A stretch of DNA of 64,000 nucleotides, from assembly GCF_050433395.1 (NCBI RefSeq), contig NZ_JBNPXH010000001.1, positions 62,001 to 126,000 on the forward strand, in the 5' to 3' direction. Shown here piece after piece: positions 9,013 to 16,783 of the stretch. The notes under the pieces were generated by a model, which did not search any database, was not told where the DNA came from, and worked only from the letters and a program-made list of their open reading frames with translations. The translations under genes and the position numbers were made by a program. Source of the DNA: Mobilitalea torta. Lineage in GTDB: Bacteria > Bacillota > Clostridia > Lachnospirales > Lachnospiraceae. Position 1 is the stretch's first letter, and each line of letters opens with the position of its first letter.

Positions 9013-11348
9013 TTCAAATACCTGCCTATGATGGAGTCGGGGCTGCTTTTCAGTTCCGAGGGCGTACCCTGGGCAATGAGATCTCCGCCATCGCTGCCGC
9101 CGCCCCTGCCCAGCTCGATGAGATAGTCACAGTTGGATAGTACATAGGGATCATGCTCGGTTACAATGATGCTGTTCCCTCGGTCAACCAGCTCGTTCAT
9201 TAGTTTCAGAAGCCGTTCGCTGTCATAAAAGGAGAGTCCTGTGGTGGGCTCGTCCAGAATATATAGGGCGCCCTTTGCATTTTTGCCCTTGGATAATTCC
9301 TTTGCCAGCTTGATACGCTGGCTTTCTCCGCCTGAAATAGTGGGAGTGGCTTGTCCAAGCTTGATATAGCCCATTCCCACACGCTGTAAAATATTCAGCA
9401 TACTGAAAATGTTCTTGTCCTTTTCGGCAAAAAAATCCTTCGCTTCATCAACACTCATTTCAAGAATCTCACGAATGTTTTTCCCATCCAGAAGAATCTC
9501 CATGGCTTCGGGGATATAACCGCTTCCCCCGCAATCCTCACAATCCACATCAATAAAATTACCAAAGCCGACATGATAGTGAACAACCCCGTCACCCTTG
9601 CATTTAGGGCAGCCGCCCTCGCTGTTGACGGAGAAAAGTCCAGGGGTGCAAGCTTGTTGCTTGGTCTGTCCGGCTTCGGCGAAAAGGACACGGACACGGT
9701 CAAAAATACCGGTGTAGGTAGCGGGGCAGGAGGTTCTGCTCCTGCCGATGGGGCGCTGGTCAATCACATAACAGTGCCGGATATGCTGGGTGCCGGTCAG
9801 CGTGGCATCGGAAACCTCTTCGGTATCCTCCTCTGCCACACATCTGGCCTTTAATAGCTCTTTTAACTTGGGGACAAGGGTATCGGAGATCAGGCTTGAT
9901 TTCCCGCTTCCTGAAACCCCTGCAACCCCCACCATAACCCCCAAAGGGATAGTTACGGCAACATTCCTAAGATTATGCAGATTGCAGTTGGAGAGGGTCA
10001 GAACCTTCTCCCGGTCAGGCATCCGGTAGCTGTGCTTGATGGCAAAACCGCTTTTCTGTAAAAGGTAGGGCGAAGTCCGGGATTCTTCACAATGCAGAAA
10101 TTCTTCATAACCGCCCTCATAAATCTTAATACCCCCAAGGATACCTGCATCGGGGCCGAGATCCACAATATAATCTGCCTTGCGCATGAAATTCTCGTCA
10201 TGCTCGACTGCAATTACGGTATTTCCCGCATTGACAAGATTACGGATAATGCGGATCAGATTTTCCTTCTCCACCTCATGAAGGCCGATGGTTGGCTCAT
10301 CAAATACAAAGATAATAGAATCCATTTCCGCAATCAGATACGAGGCCAGAAACAGCCGCTGAATCTCACCGCCGGAAAGAGTGGGAACGGGCCGGGACAG
10401 GGCCAGATGATGCAGCCCCACATCCACCATACAGGAAAGCTTTATAATAATTTCCGTCAGCAGCGGATTCCCTGCATTTGTGTCACTCTTCAAAAGTGCA
10501 AGTAAGTCACTGATATATAGGTTTTCCATTTCCGTAATTGTTTTCCCGCAGACAGTTGTATGGGAGGCCTGTTCGCCTATGCCTGTCCCGCCGCATTTCG
10601 GACAGGAAACCTGTTTTACACAGGTGAGCTGGGAAATCCAGTTATGCTTGCCGATGCTCCAGCGAAAAGCATTAATCAGCCAAGGAATAAGGCCGTCGAA
10701 ATTATTTCCGCCGTATTTGAACAGGAGGAGCTGTTCCTCGGTCAGGTCCTTTAAACGTGTATCCGGCGTTATCCCGGAGGCACGCTGAAATTTCCTGAGG
10801 ACATGCTGAAGATGCCTGGCTTCCCCGCCGAACAGTTCGCGGAGCATGAGATTGCTGTCAGAGAAAACCGCGTTCTCCTCCACCTTGAAGATCTGGCCGT
10901 TCCCCAGACATTTCACGCACATTCCCTTTGGGGAATTCTTCTGAAACATGGAGATATCCAGAGGAAGTCCATCGTCATAGGCCGCGTCCCGGACACCGTA
11001 ATTTGCAAACAGAGCCGCCAGAAGAGTGCTGATTTTAATACGGGTGCCCACGGTGCTTCGGGGATTGGACTGGCGGATAATGCGCTGTTCCACGGCTACG
11101 GTGGGGGACAGTCCGGTAATGCTGTCAAAGCTCGAGACGCTGTCAACCATGAACTGGGTGCCGGAAAACATCAGATAACGGCGCTTCCCTTCCTCATAGA
11201 GGGTGTCAAAGGCAAGGCTTGATTTGCCGCTTCCCGAAACGCCGGTGATCACCGTAAGCTTATGCTTTGGAATAGTGACATCAATACCCTTGAGATTATG
11301 TATTCTTGCGTTTTTTATCGTAATGTGATTTTTCACAGGAGCCTCCAC
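9009..11348 (-). CDS. UvrA2-like ABC ATPase (short UvrA paralogue)
   Basis: 779-residue protein with two ABC ATPase units. Walker A motifs GVSGSGKSS occur near residues 37 and 477, and signature motifs LSGGEIQR and ISGGESQR occur in each half. Zinc-binding CxxC pairs (CVKCLGNG, CPKCGGTG, CPKCKGDG, CEDCGGSG) mark it as UvrA rather than a transporter. Canonical UvrA has about 940 residues; this one is shorter, as in UvrA2/DrrC-type paralogues that lack the UvrB-binding domain and are often linked to resistance against DNA-acting compounds. There is no UvrB or UvrC nearby. It is coupled by a 4-base overlap to a serine hydrolase. It is not the housekeeping nucleotide-excision-repair subunit. Confidence 0.85.
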   Translation of the reverse strand: MEAPVKNHITIKNARIHNLKGIDVTIPKHKLTVITGVSGSGKSSLAFDTLYEEGKRRYLMFSGTQFMVDSVSSFDSITGLSPTVAVEQRIIRQSNPRSTVGTRIKISTLLAALFANYGVRDAAYDDGLPLDISMFQKNSPKGMCVKCLGNGQIFKVEENAVFSDSNLMLRELFGGEARHLQHVLRKFQRASGITPDTRLKDLTEEQLLLFKYGGNNFDGLIPWLINAFRWSIGKHNWISQLTCVKQVSCPKCGGTGIGEQASHTTVCGKTITEMENLYISDLLALLKSDTNAGNPLLTEIIIKLSCMVDVGLHHLALSRPVPTLSGGEIQRLFLASYLIAEMDSIIFVFDEPTIGLHEVEKENLIRIIRNLVNAGNTVIAVEHDENFMRKADYIVDLGPDAGILGGIKIYEGGYEEFLHCEESRTSPYLLQKSGFAIKHSYRMPDREKVLTLSNCNLHNLRNVAVTIPLGVMVGVAGVSGSGKSSLISDTLVPKLKELLKARCVAEEDTEEVSDATLTGTQHIRHCYVIDQRPIGRSRTSCPATYTGIFDRVRVLFAEAGQTKQQACTPGLFSVNSEGGCPKCKGDGVVHYHVGFGNFIDVDCEDCGGSGYIPEAMEILLDGKNIREILEMSVDEAKDFFAEKDKNIFSMLNILQRVGMGYIKLGQATPTISGGESQRIKLAKELSKGKNAKGALYILDEPTTGLSFYDSERLLKLMNELVDRGNSIIVTEHDPYVLSNCDYLIELGRGGGSDGGDLIAQGTPSELKSSPDSIIGRYLK

Positions 11349-11424
11349 ATGCTTCTTATTTTGAGATTATATACGGATATCTTATATCATAGTATGACCT
11401 GTGATGTTTGACAATCAAAAGTTT

Positions 11425-11586
11425 TCAAAGAGGTAAGCATTTGAGAATTTGAAAAACGGTCATTGCGTACTTGAGAAAAGGTTTTAGGATGGGCTGCTGG
11501 CGGTAATCTTCAATCTTTCGCTGAATTTCAGTATCGGGGACAAAGCGGTTGTACTGATCGTATAGCTCGTCCAATGGGGGTTGCAT
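11425..11586 (-). CDS. Small hypothetical protein, 53 residues
   Basis: A short reading frame that begins MQPPLDELYDQYN and ends KCLPL, read on the minus strand. It has an excellent ribosome site: AGGAGGTGA ends seven bases before the ATG. The Asp/Glu-rich N-terminus and Pro-rich middle suggest a soluble peptide or a clipped N-terminus of a longer protein. It sits at the edge of decayed sequence (11600-12060), so it may be a remnant of a mobile-element gene. I do not recognise a family. Confidence 0.45.
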   Translation of the reverse strand: MQPPLDELYDQYNRFVPDTEIQRKIEDYRQQPILKPFLKYAMTVFQILKCLPL

Positions 11587-11589
11587 CTC

Positions 11590-12051
11590 GTGTCACCTCC
11601 TGTTAGTGACACGGGATACCATCTTTCTCAGCGGAAGTCTATTAAATATATATTTTTTAATCCCGAGTTGCCTTATTATTTGTAATCGCCCTGTTTATGA
11701 TGAAGCGCGTCTGCCAGACCCGGCAGGACGCCATGAAGGCAAACGCCTATATGGACGCGCAGTGGCCGCAAATTGTCCCTATGATACCGTGGACTTCTCT
11801 AGGACTTCCGTATATATTTTCTGTTATGATATTTTATATTCCTGATATAGCTGCTCACGCAGATTTTCATCTTCGGTGACTTGCCCCCAGTTCGTTCATC
11901 CGGTTGTCTGCGAGAAGACATTTGACCAGTCGGGCAAACTTGGCTGCTCCGGCCGCTGCAAAAGGGTATGGAGCAAAGCCGGGTTTTTGCGAACCCGCGC
12001 CTTCCTCCATACCCTTTTGTAATATTCCCTTCAGACTGGTATCTCTATAAG
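11590..12051. other. Decayed, mostly non-coding segment
   Basis: About 460 bp without a convincing intact gene. On the minus strand two pieces look like broken coding sequence: one encodes FARLVKCLLADNRMNELG and, after a frameshift, another reads WGQVTEDENLREQLYQEYK before stops accumulate near 11830. On the plus strand a short open frame from 11697 has no recognisable family. The pattern suggests remnants of a recombinase or mobile-element gene, but this is inference. The nested hairpin at 11957-12022 lies within it. Confidence 0.4.
11957..12022. repeat. Nested hairpin with 14-bp perfect arms
   Basis: CAAAAGGGTATGGA and its exact reverse complement TCCATACCCTTTTG face each other. Inside the 33-36 base loop is a second stem, CGGGTT with AACCCG around TTTGCG. 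Read on either strand it would fold into a two-tier structure. It lies in decayed sequence next to the minus-strand fragment and could be an attenuator or terminator left from a mobile element. Confidence 0.6.
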
Positions 12052-12273
12052 TCAGCAATATCTTTGCTCTGTAGCTTTTGCCTGTTTCAGCAGGAAATGA
12101 TATCGGTTCTGAATTGCGTTCATTTCATAGATACAGCTGTCTATCAGGTCGGGATCTATGACATTCTCAAAGTTGGAGTATGCGGCTTCCAACGCAATTT
12201 TGGTCCGGTTAATCTCATTCAGCAGCAAAAGGTTCTCTTTTGATGGCCGTCTCTTTTTTCTAAATAGTGGCAT
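12052..12273 (-). CDS. DUF2508 (YaaL-like) protein
   Basis: 73-residue soluble protein. The basic N-terminus (MPLFRKKRR) is followed by a helical core with the family pattern AAYSNFENVIDPDLID and RYHFLLKQAK. YaaL/DUF2508 proteins are usually encoded between recR and bofA in Firmicutes, and their function is not known. Here the gene is on the strand opposite to bofA, with starts 146 bp apart, so the usual cotranscription is broken. The ribosome site is weak (GGGATGGTGA). Its 3' end abuts decayed sequence, consistent with a local rearrangement. Confidence 0.8.
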   Translation of the reverse strand: MPLFRKKRRPSKENLLLLNEINRTKIALEAAYSNFENVIDPDLIDSCIYEMNAIQNRYHFLLKQAKATEQRYC

Positions 12274-12418
12274 TGCTTCACCATCCCTATTTATATTTTG
12301 CCTATAGTATGGACAAAAATGCTGCCTATTATTCTATTAATTAACATAAAATGGTTTAAGACGTATATAAATGTATTAGGAAAAGCAATTGAGGGACAAG
12401 AAAAAGGAGCAGAAGGGC

Positions 12419-12685
12419 ATGAACGGCTATATATTTATTGTGATTATTTTCGCATGTGTTATCTTTATCGGCGCCTGCATCATCCGGCGGAGACCGGATC
12501 TGCTGGTGGATTTTGCACTCCGCGCCTGCTTTGGTACAGCGGGGATCTACTTGCTGAATCTGGCCCTGAGCATACAGGGGTATTCGCTGAATGTGGGGGT
12601 CAATGGAATTACAGTGCTGACCAACGGTCTGTTGGGACTGCCGGGATTTTTGCTGCTTTATGGGCTGTCCTTCTATTACGGGTAA
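12419..12685 (+). CDS. bofA: Pro-sigma-K processing inhibitor BofA family
   Basis: 88-residue membrane protein. It has a hydrophobic N-terminal helix (YIFIVIIFACVIFIGACII), a second amphipathic segment, and the conserved C-terminal GVNGITVLTNGLLGLPG, which matches the BofA family. In Bacillus BofA holds the SpoIVFB protease inactive in the forespore membrane until sigma-K is needed; in clostridia its partners are less clear. I chose the ATG at 12419 because AAAAAGGAGC lies eight bases upstream; an earlier TTG at 12389 lacks a ribosome site. A terminator follows at 12746. The divergent DUF2508 neighbour normally accompanies it. Confidence 0.85.
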   Translation: MNGYIFIVIIFACVIFIGACIIRRRPDLLVDFALRACFGTAGIYLLNLALSIQGYSLNVGVNGITVLTNGLLGLPGFLLLYGLSFYYG

Positions 12686-12745
12686 TTCCATGATAGGGTG
12701 TTGATTTTTCAGAAAGATATGATAAACTTATAGTTAGCACAATCT

Positions 12746-12773
12746 AACTCTGTGTTTCATGCAGAGTTTTTTT
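12746..12773 (+). terminator. Terminator after bofA
   Basis: AACTCTG pairs with CAGAGTT around a nine-base loop and is followed directly by TTTTTTC. This is a compact Rho-independent terminator about 60 bp past the bofA stop. Confidence 0.8.
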
Positions 12774-12857
12774 CTGTGATAATAAAATCAGAGGGATTGT
12801 ATCAGGCAATAACAGGTTAGTAATTTATCTGGAAATATAATAGGAGGAGGATGTGTC

Positions 12858-13190
12858 ATGGATTGGGTACTCATATCACTTATAGCAGGACTTATCAGCG
12901 GAATATGCTGGCTGATTGGAGATGTTTTTTTGGTTGGCTTTGATGTGGAGGAAGAAAAATATAAAGACTTTTTTCAAGATACAGGGATTAAAAACAAGAA
13001 AATGGCCGTACTGATGCTCACGGGTTCTGTTTCTCGCTTACGTTTTGGCGCGTTAATCGCTAATTTCTCCATTCCGTTTATGTTATTTTCCGCCTTTTCG
13101 CTCTATAAACTGGCGGACTCCTCTCTCTGGGCCGCAATTGCGGCAGTTCTGCAGACGGGTGCATGTAAATGGGAAAGCGTATGTGAATAG
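12858..13190 (+). pseudogene. Truncated multi-pass membrane protein (DUF6796-like)
   Basis: 110-residue open frame. Residues 1-30 form a transmembrane helix with a conserved Gly-rich/Asp pattern (GLISGICWLIGDVFLVG), and residues 70-105 contain two further hydrophobic segments. It starts well (ATAGGAGGAGGATGTGTC before ATG). The sequence then stops being membrane-like at about residue 100 and ends in KWESVCE. The family I am reminded of, DUF6796, has about 220-250 residues, so the C-terminal half seems to have been lost. The DNA after it is A-rich with no continuation in any frame. Function unknown. Confidence 0.5.
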
Positions 13191-13397
13191 GAAAGCGCGC
13201 AGGAGCATTAAGCGCATAGGAATAGTAAAGAGAACTTCAAAGAGAATAAGAGGCGGATTGTGAAAAAAAGCAGATTATATTGAAAAATTTGTATGATTAT
13301 TACAAAAATATTTCGATATCAGGCTTTAAGGTTGACAGGAAATGCCACATATTGTAATATGGGGCTGTGAGAACAGTCAGACCCTTACAAGACAAAT

Positions 13398-13625
13398 CTT
13401 ATATTACAGGAATAAAATGCGTGTTCCTGTAATCGGGATGGGCGGCGCAAAAGCAGCGCCTTTTATCAGAAGTATAAAACCACTTCTGATAACTTATATT
13501 ACAGGAACAAAATGCGTATTCCTGTAATCGGGATGGGCGGCGCAAAAGCAGCGCCTTTTATCAGAAGTATAAAACCACTTCTGATAACTTATATTACAGG
13601 AACAAAATGCGTGTTCCTGTAATCG
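13398..13625. repeat. 95-bp tandem repeat, 2.4 copies, three hairpins per unit
   Basis: Units begin at 13398, 13493 and 13588, exactly 95 bp apart. Units 1 and 2 differ at only two bases; unit 3 stops after 38 bp. Each full unit contains three inverted repeats: TTACAGGAA/TTCCTGTAA, GGCGC/GCGCC followed by TTTTA (terminator-like), and ATCAGAAG/CTTCTGAT. A relative of the first palindrome lies at 38418-38448. The array separates the truncated membrane gene from the Tad operon. It is not a CRISPR: there are no unique spacers. Confidence 0.9.
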
Positions 13626-13771
13626 TGGTGCACGATTTGGATATAGTCATTCTTATAACTTATATTATCAAAGCAGTTTCAGTAATTTCAGAAGTTAAAT
13701 TCTTATTATTTCCCACAATACATAGGGCTCCTTTTATACAAAACAAAGCAGGAAAGGTGGCGATAGATGCC

Positions 13772-14776
13772 TTGATAAAGATTGCGCTCTTTGATTCGGA
13801 TTCCGTCTATGCAGGCAGATTCCTGGAATATTTCAATCATAAAAAAGAGTTTGGTCATGATCTTAGGGTGTTCACAAAGAAGGAGAAGCTGGAGGAGTAT
13901 CTGCTGTCCAACCGAATTGAGATTTTGCTTCTTGGTTCGCAGGAGGCCCTTAGTGAGGGCCTGCAGGAAAAGGTAAAGTATTGCTGCCGTTTGACAGAAA
14001 GCAGGGAGGAGGGTATCTATAAATATCAATCCGTTCAGGGTATTATGAATCAGCTTCTGGGAGGATATTTTCAAAGGCAGGAGAGCGCTCCGGGGGAAGA
14101 AGGGGAGCGTTCCGCAATAATTTATACGGTGTTTTCACCGGAAGCATCCGCTTGGGACAAGTTATTTGCCTGGTCCATGGCCTTTCAGCTTTCCAGACAG
14201 AAGAAGGTGCTGTTTTTCCCGCTGGAGCTGCTGCCCGTTGTAAATTTTTCTTTTCTGGAACGGAGAAGGGAGGGGCTGAGCGAATTTATTTACTATTTGA
14301 AAGGAAATCCAAATTATATGCTGAAAATGAAAGAGCTTCTTAATTATGGAGGAGGGATATTCTATCTGACAGAGGCTTCCCACGGATTTGACCTGCAATC
14401 TCTGAGCAGAGATGATATTCAAAGATGGATGGAGGGGCTGCGAAAAAGTATGGAATATCAGGCGGTGATATTTTATCTTGGCTATTATCATGAGAGCGGT
14501 ATTGAGCTTATAAAGCTGAGTGACCGGAGCTATATTTTAAATGATGTCAGTGCGGCAGGTCCCGGTGAGTCTGGCCGTCTCCATGAATGGGGAAGGCAGT
14601 TGGAGTGTATCGGTACCGATCCGTGTCAGGACAGCTTCCGATATGTTCTCCGGCCGCCGGATTACAGGAAGTCGGATTACGAAGAAACACAGTATCGCAG
14701 CCTGCAGGAGCTGAGCGGCTGCTCCGCCTGGCAGCAGGCGGCAGAACAGCTTGGGCCAGGCGGAGGACACCGATGA
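13772..14776 (+). CDS. CpaE/TadZ-like protein with degenerate ATPase
   Basis: 334-residue cytoplasmic protein that begins the Tad operon. Residues 1-100 look like an atypical receiver domain (IALFDSDSVYAGRFLEYF, then EILLLGS). The rest follows the CpaE/TadZ order for a MinD-type ATPase, but at the position of Walker A it reads TVFSPEASAWDKLFA, without GKT/S. It is therefore likely a non-hydrolysing scaffold. TadZ family members place the pilus machine at a cell site. I prefer the TTG start at 13772 (GGAAAGGTGG upstream), because codons before it run into the 95-bp repeat. Its stop overlaps the cpaF start by four bases. Confidence 0.7.
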   Translation: MIKIALFDSDSVYAGRFLEYFNHKKEFGHDLRVFTKKEKLEEYLLSNRIEILLLGSQEALSEGLQEKVKYCCRLTESREEGIYKYQSVQGIMNQLLGGYFQRQESAPGEEGERSAIIYTVFSPEASAWDKLFAWSMAFQLSRQKKVLFFPLELLPVVNFSFLERRREGLSEFIYYLKGNPNYMLKMKELLNYGGGIFYLTEASHGFDLQSLSRDDIQRWMEGLRKSMEYQAVIFYLGYYHESGIELIKLSDRSYILNDVSAAGPGESGRLHEWGRQLECIGTDPCQDSFRYVLRPPDYRKSDYEETQYRSLQELSGCSAWQQAAEQLGPGGGHR

Positions 14777-15987
14777 GGCACACAAGGGAAGGACTTCGCC
14801 AGCAAGTCATCGAATCCATCGATCTGCATCGGGAAGTGGGCGATGAGGAATTACTGGAGACCATTGACCGCACTCTTATTGACCACAGCAAGGAGGAATA
14901 CATCAGCATCCAGGAGAAGCAGAGATTGCGGAAGGACATCTTTAACTCAATCCGCAGACTGGATATCCTTCAGGAACTGATTGAGGATCCGGCAATCACT
15001 GAAATCATGGTCAATGGCCCGGATCACATCTTTATTGAAATTGACGGGAGAATTCATCTCAGCAGCCGTCAGTTTGAATCGGTGCGAAAGCTGGAAGATG
15101 TAGTGCAGCAGATGGTATCCCATTCAAACCGGATGATTAATGAAGCATCCCCCATTGTAGATGCCCGGCTGGCCGACGGGTCCCGTGTCAATGTGGTTCT
15201 GCCGCCGGTGGCATTAGAAGGCCCCATTATTACCATTAGAAAATTTCCGAGCCAGCCCATCACCATGGAGCGCTTGATCCAGCTGGAAGCCATTACCGCA
15301 GAGGCAGCCGATTTCTTAAAGCAGCTTGTCATTGCCGGTTATAATATCTTTATCAGCGGTGGTACCGGTTCCGGTAAGACCACATTTCTTAATATCCTGT
15401 CCAATTACATTCCCCCAACAGAACGCATCATAACAATCGAGGATTCCGCCGAGCTCCAGATACGTCATATCCCTAATCTGGTCAGACTGGAAGTGCGCAA
15501 TTCCAATACCGAGGGCACCAACGAGATTACCATCAGGGACTTAATCAAGGCCAGCCTTCGAATGAGGCCGGACAGAATTATTGTGGGAGAGGTGCGGGAT
15601 ACGGCGGCAATTGATATGCTTCAGGCTTTGAACACGGGACATGACGGCTCCCTGTCCACGGGACACGCCAACTCGCCGGCAGATATGCTGAGCCGGCTGG
15701 AAACCCTGGTGCTGATGGGCACAGAGATTCCCCTGCTGGCAGTTCGCAAGCAGATCGCTTCAGCGATTGATATTATTGTTCACCTGGGAAGGCTGCGAGA
15801 CCGCTCCCGGAGATTGCTGGAGATTACGGAGGTCTTAGGATGCCCGAACGGTGAGATCCTGCTGAATCCCATCTACGAATTTATAGAAACCGGAGAGGTC
15901 AAGGGAAGGGTAACAGGAGGCCTGGTACAAAAAAATGAATTAAGCTCTCTTGACAAGCGAAAGAGAGCCGGCATAGGAGAAGTTTGA
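14773..15987 (+). CDS. cpaF: Tad pilus secretion ATPase CpaF/TadA
   Basis: 404-residue hexameric ATPase that powers Flp pilus extension. It carries an N-terminal helical domain, Walker A GGTGSGKTT near residue 196, the Asp-box ITIEDSAELQI, the Walker B region RMRPDRIIVGEVRD, and the His-box HDGSLSTGHANSP. The length matches the family (about 400-480). The ATG at 14773 overlaps the upstream stop as ATGA; a longer open frame back to 14587 is overlap only. It is followed after 19 bp by TadB, in the standard Tad order. Confidence 0.95.
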   Translation: MRHTREGLRQQVIESIDLHREVGDEELLETIDRTLIDHSKEEYISIQEKQRLRKDIFNSIRRLDILQELIEDPAITEIMVNGPDHIFIEIDGRIHLSSRQFESVRKLEDVVQQMVSHSNRMINEASPIVDARLADGSRVNVVLPPVALEGPIITIRKFPSQPITMERLIQLEAITAEAADFLKQLVIAGYNIFISGGTGSGKTTFLNILSNYIPPTERIITIEDSAELQIRHIPNLVRLEVRNSNTEGTNEITIRDLIKASLRMRPDRIIVGEVRDTAAIDMLQALNTGHDGSLSTGHANSPADMLSRLETLVLMGTEIPLLAVRKQIASAIDIIVHLGRLRDRSRRLLEITEVLGCPNGEILLNPIYEFIETGEVKGRVTGGLVQKNELSSLDKRKRAGIGEV

Positions 15988-16006
15988 AAGAAAGACAGGG
16001 GTATAT

Positions 16007-16747
16007 ATGAAGGATTATAACAGCTACATATTCAATATCAGAGAAAAAGGAAGATATCTTTTGCAGGGATGCTGCGGAGCAGTCTTTATTGGATATCTGT
16101 TTTACAGAAGCATCCCCGGCATTCTTCTGTTGCTTCCTCTGGTTTGCTTTTATCTCAAGAAAACGCAAAAACGTTTAAGAGAGGAGCGAAAATGGAAGCT
16201 TAATCTGGAATTCCGTGATGGAATCCTGGCGCTGGCAGCCGCTTTGGAGGCGGGATATTCCTCGGAAAACGCATTGGAGGAGGCGGGCAAGGATTTGACT
16301 CTTATCTACCCCGGGGATGCCATGATCATACAGGAGTTTAAGTACATGACAAATCAGATTCGTACAAACACGACAGTGGAAAAAGCTCTGGAGGATTTTG
16401 CAGCCAGAAGCGGTGTGGAGGATATCCAAAGCTTTGCCGAGGTTTTTGGCACGGCAAAGCGCACCGGAGGGGATCTTCTTCATATCATCAAGCTGACCGG
16501 GGATATCATCAGTGATAAAATCGAGGTAAAACGGGAGATTATTACCCTGATTACGGCAAAACGCCTGGAAGCGAATATCATGAAGGGAATCCCCCTGTTA
16601 ATTCTCATCTACCTGTCGGTAGGGTCTCCCGGCTTTCTGGATCCCCTGTATCATAATGTATTAGGAATCATTCTTATGACAGGCGTTCTTGCAGGGTATC
16701 TTGGAGCATATCTGGTTATTGATAAAATTACCGCCATTGAGGTGTAG
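16007..16747 (+). CDS. tadB: TadB-like type II/IV secretion inner membrane protein
   Basis: 246-residue membrane platform protein of the type II secretion F family. A pair of hydrophobic segments lies at about residues 20-45. A cytoplasmic helical domain follows (RDGILALAAALEAGYSSENALEEAGKDL, the T2SSF pattern), and two C-terminal membrane helices lie near 190-245. It would anchor CpaF at the membrane and work with the TadC-like protein encoded next. The gene starts 19 bp after cpaF with GACAGGGGTAT upstream. It is shorter than proteobacterial TadB (about 300), which is usual in clostridia. Confidence 0.85.
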   Translation: MKDYNSYIFNIREKGRYLLQGCCGAVFIGYLFYRSIPGILLLLPLVCFYLKKTQKRLREERKWKLNLEFRDGILALAAALEAGYSSENALEEAGKDLTLIYPGDAMIIQEFKYMTNQIRTNTTVEKALEDFAARSGVEDIQSFAEVFGTAKRTGGDLLHIIKLTGDIISDKIEVKREIITLITAKRLEANIMKGIPLLILIYLSVGSPGFLDPLYHNVLGIILMTGVLAGYLGAYLVIDKITAIEV

Positions 16748-16783
16748 AAATGCCGGACAGAGAAAATGATTCATTAAGAGTTT

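Noticed and set aside
13398..13625. Possible CRISPR array
   Set aside because: The 95-bp units are continuous copies without unique spacers, each contains three different hairpins, and no cas genes are near.
14587..14772. Longer N-terminus for CpaF
   Set aside because: This extension only overlaps the CpaE-like gene in another frame, and an ATGA overlap start fits the family.
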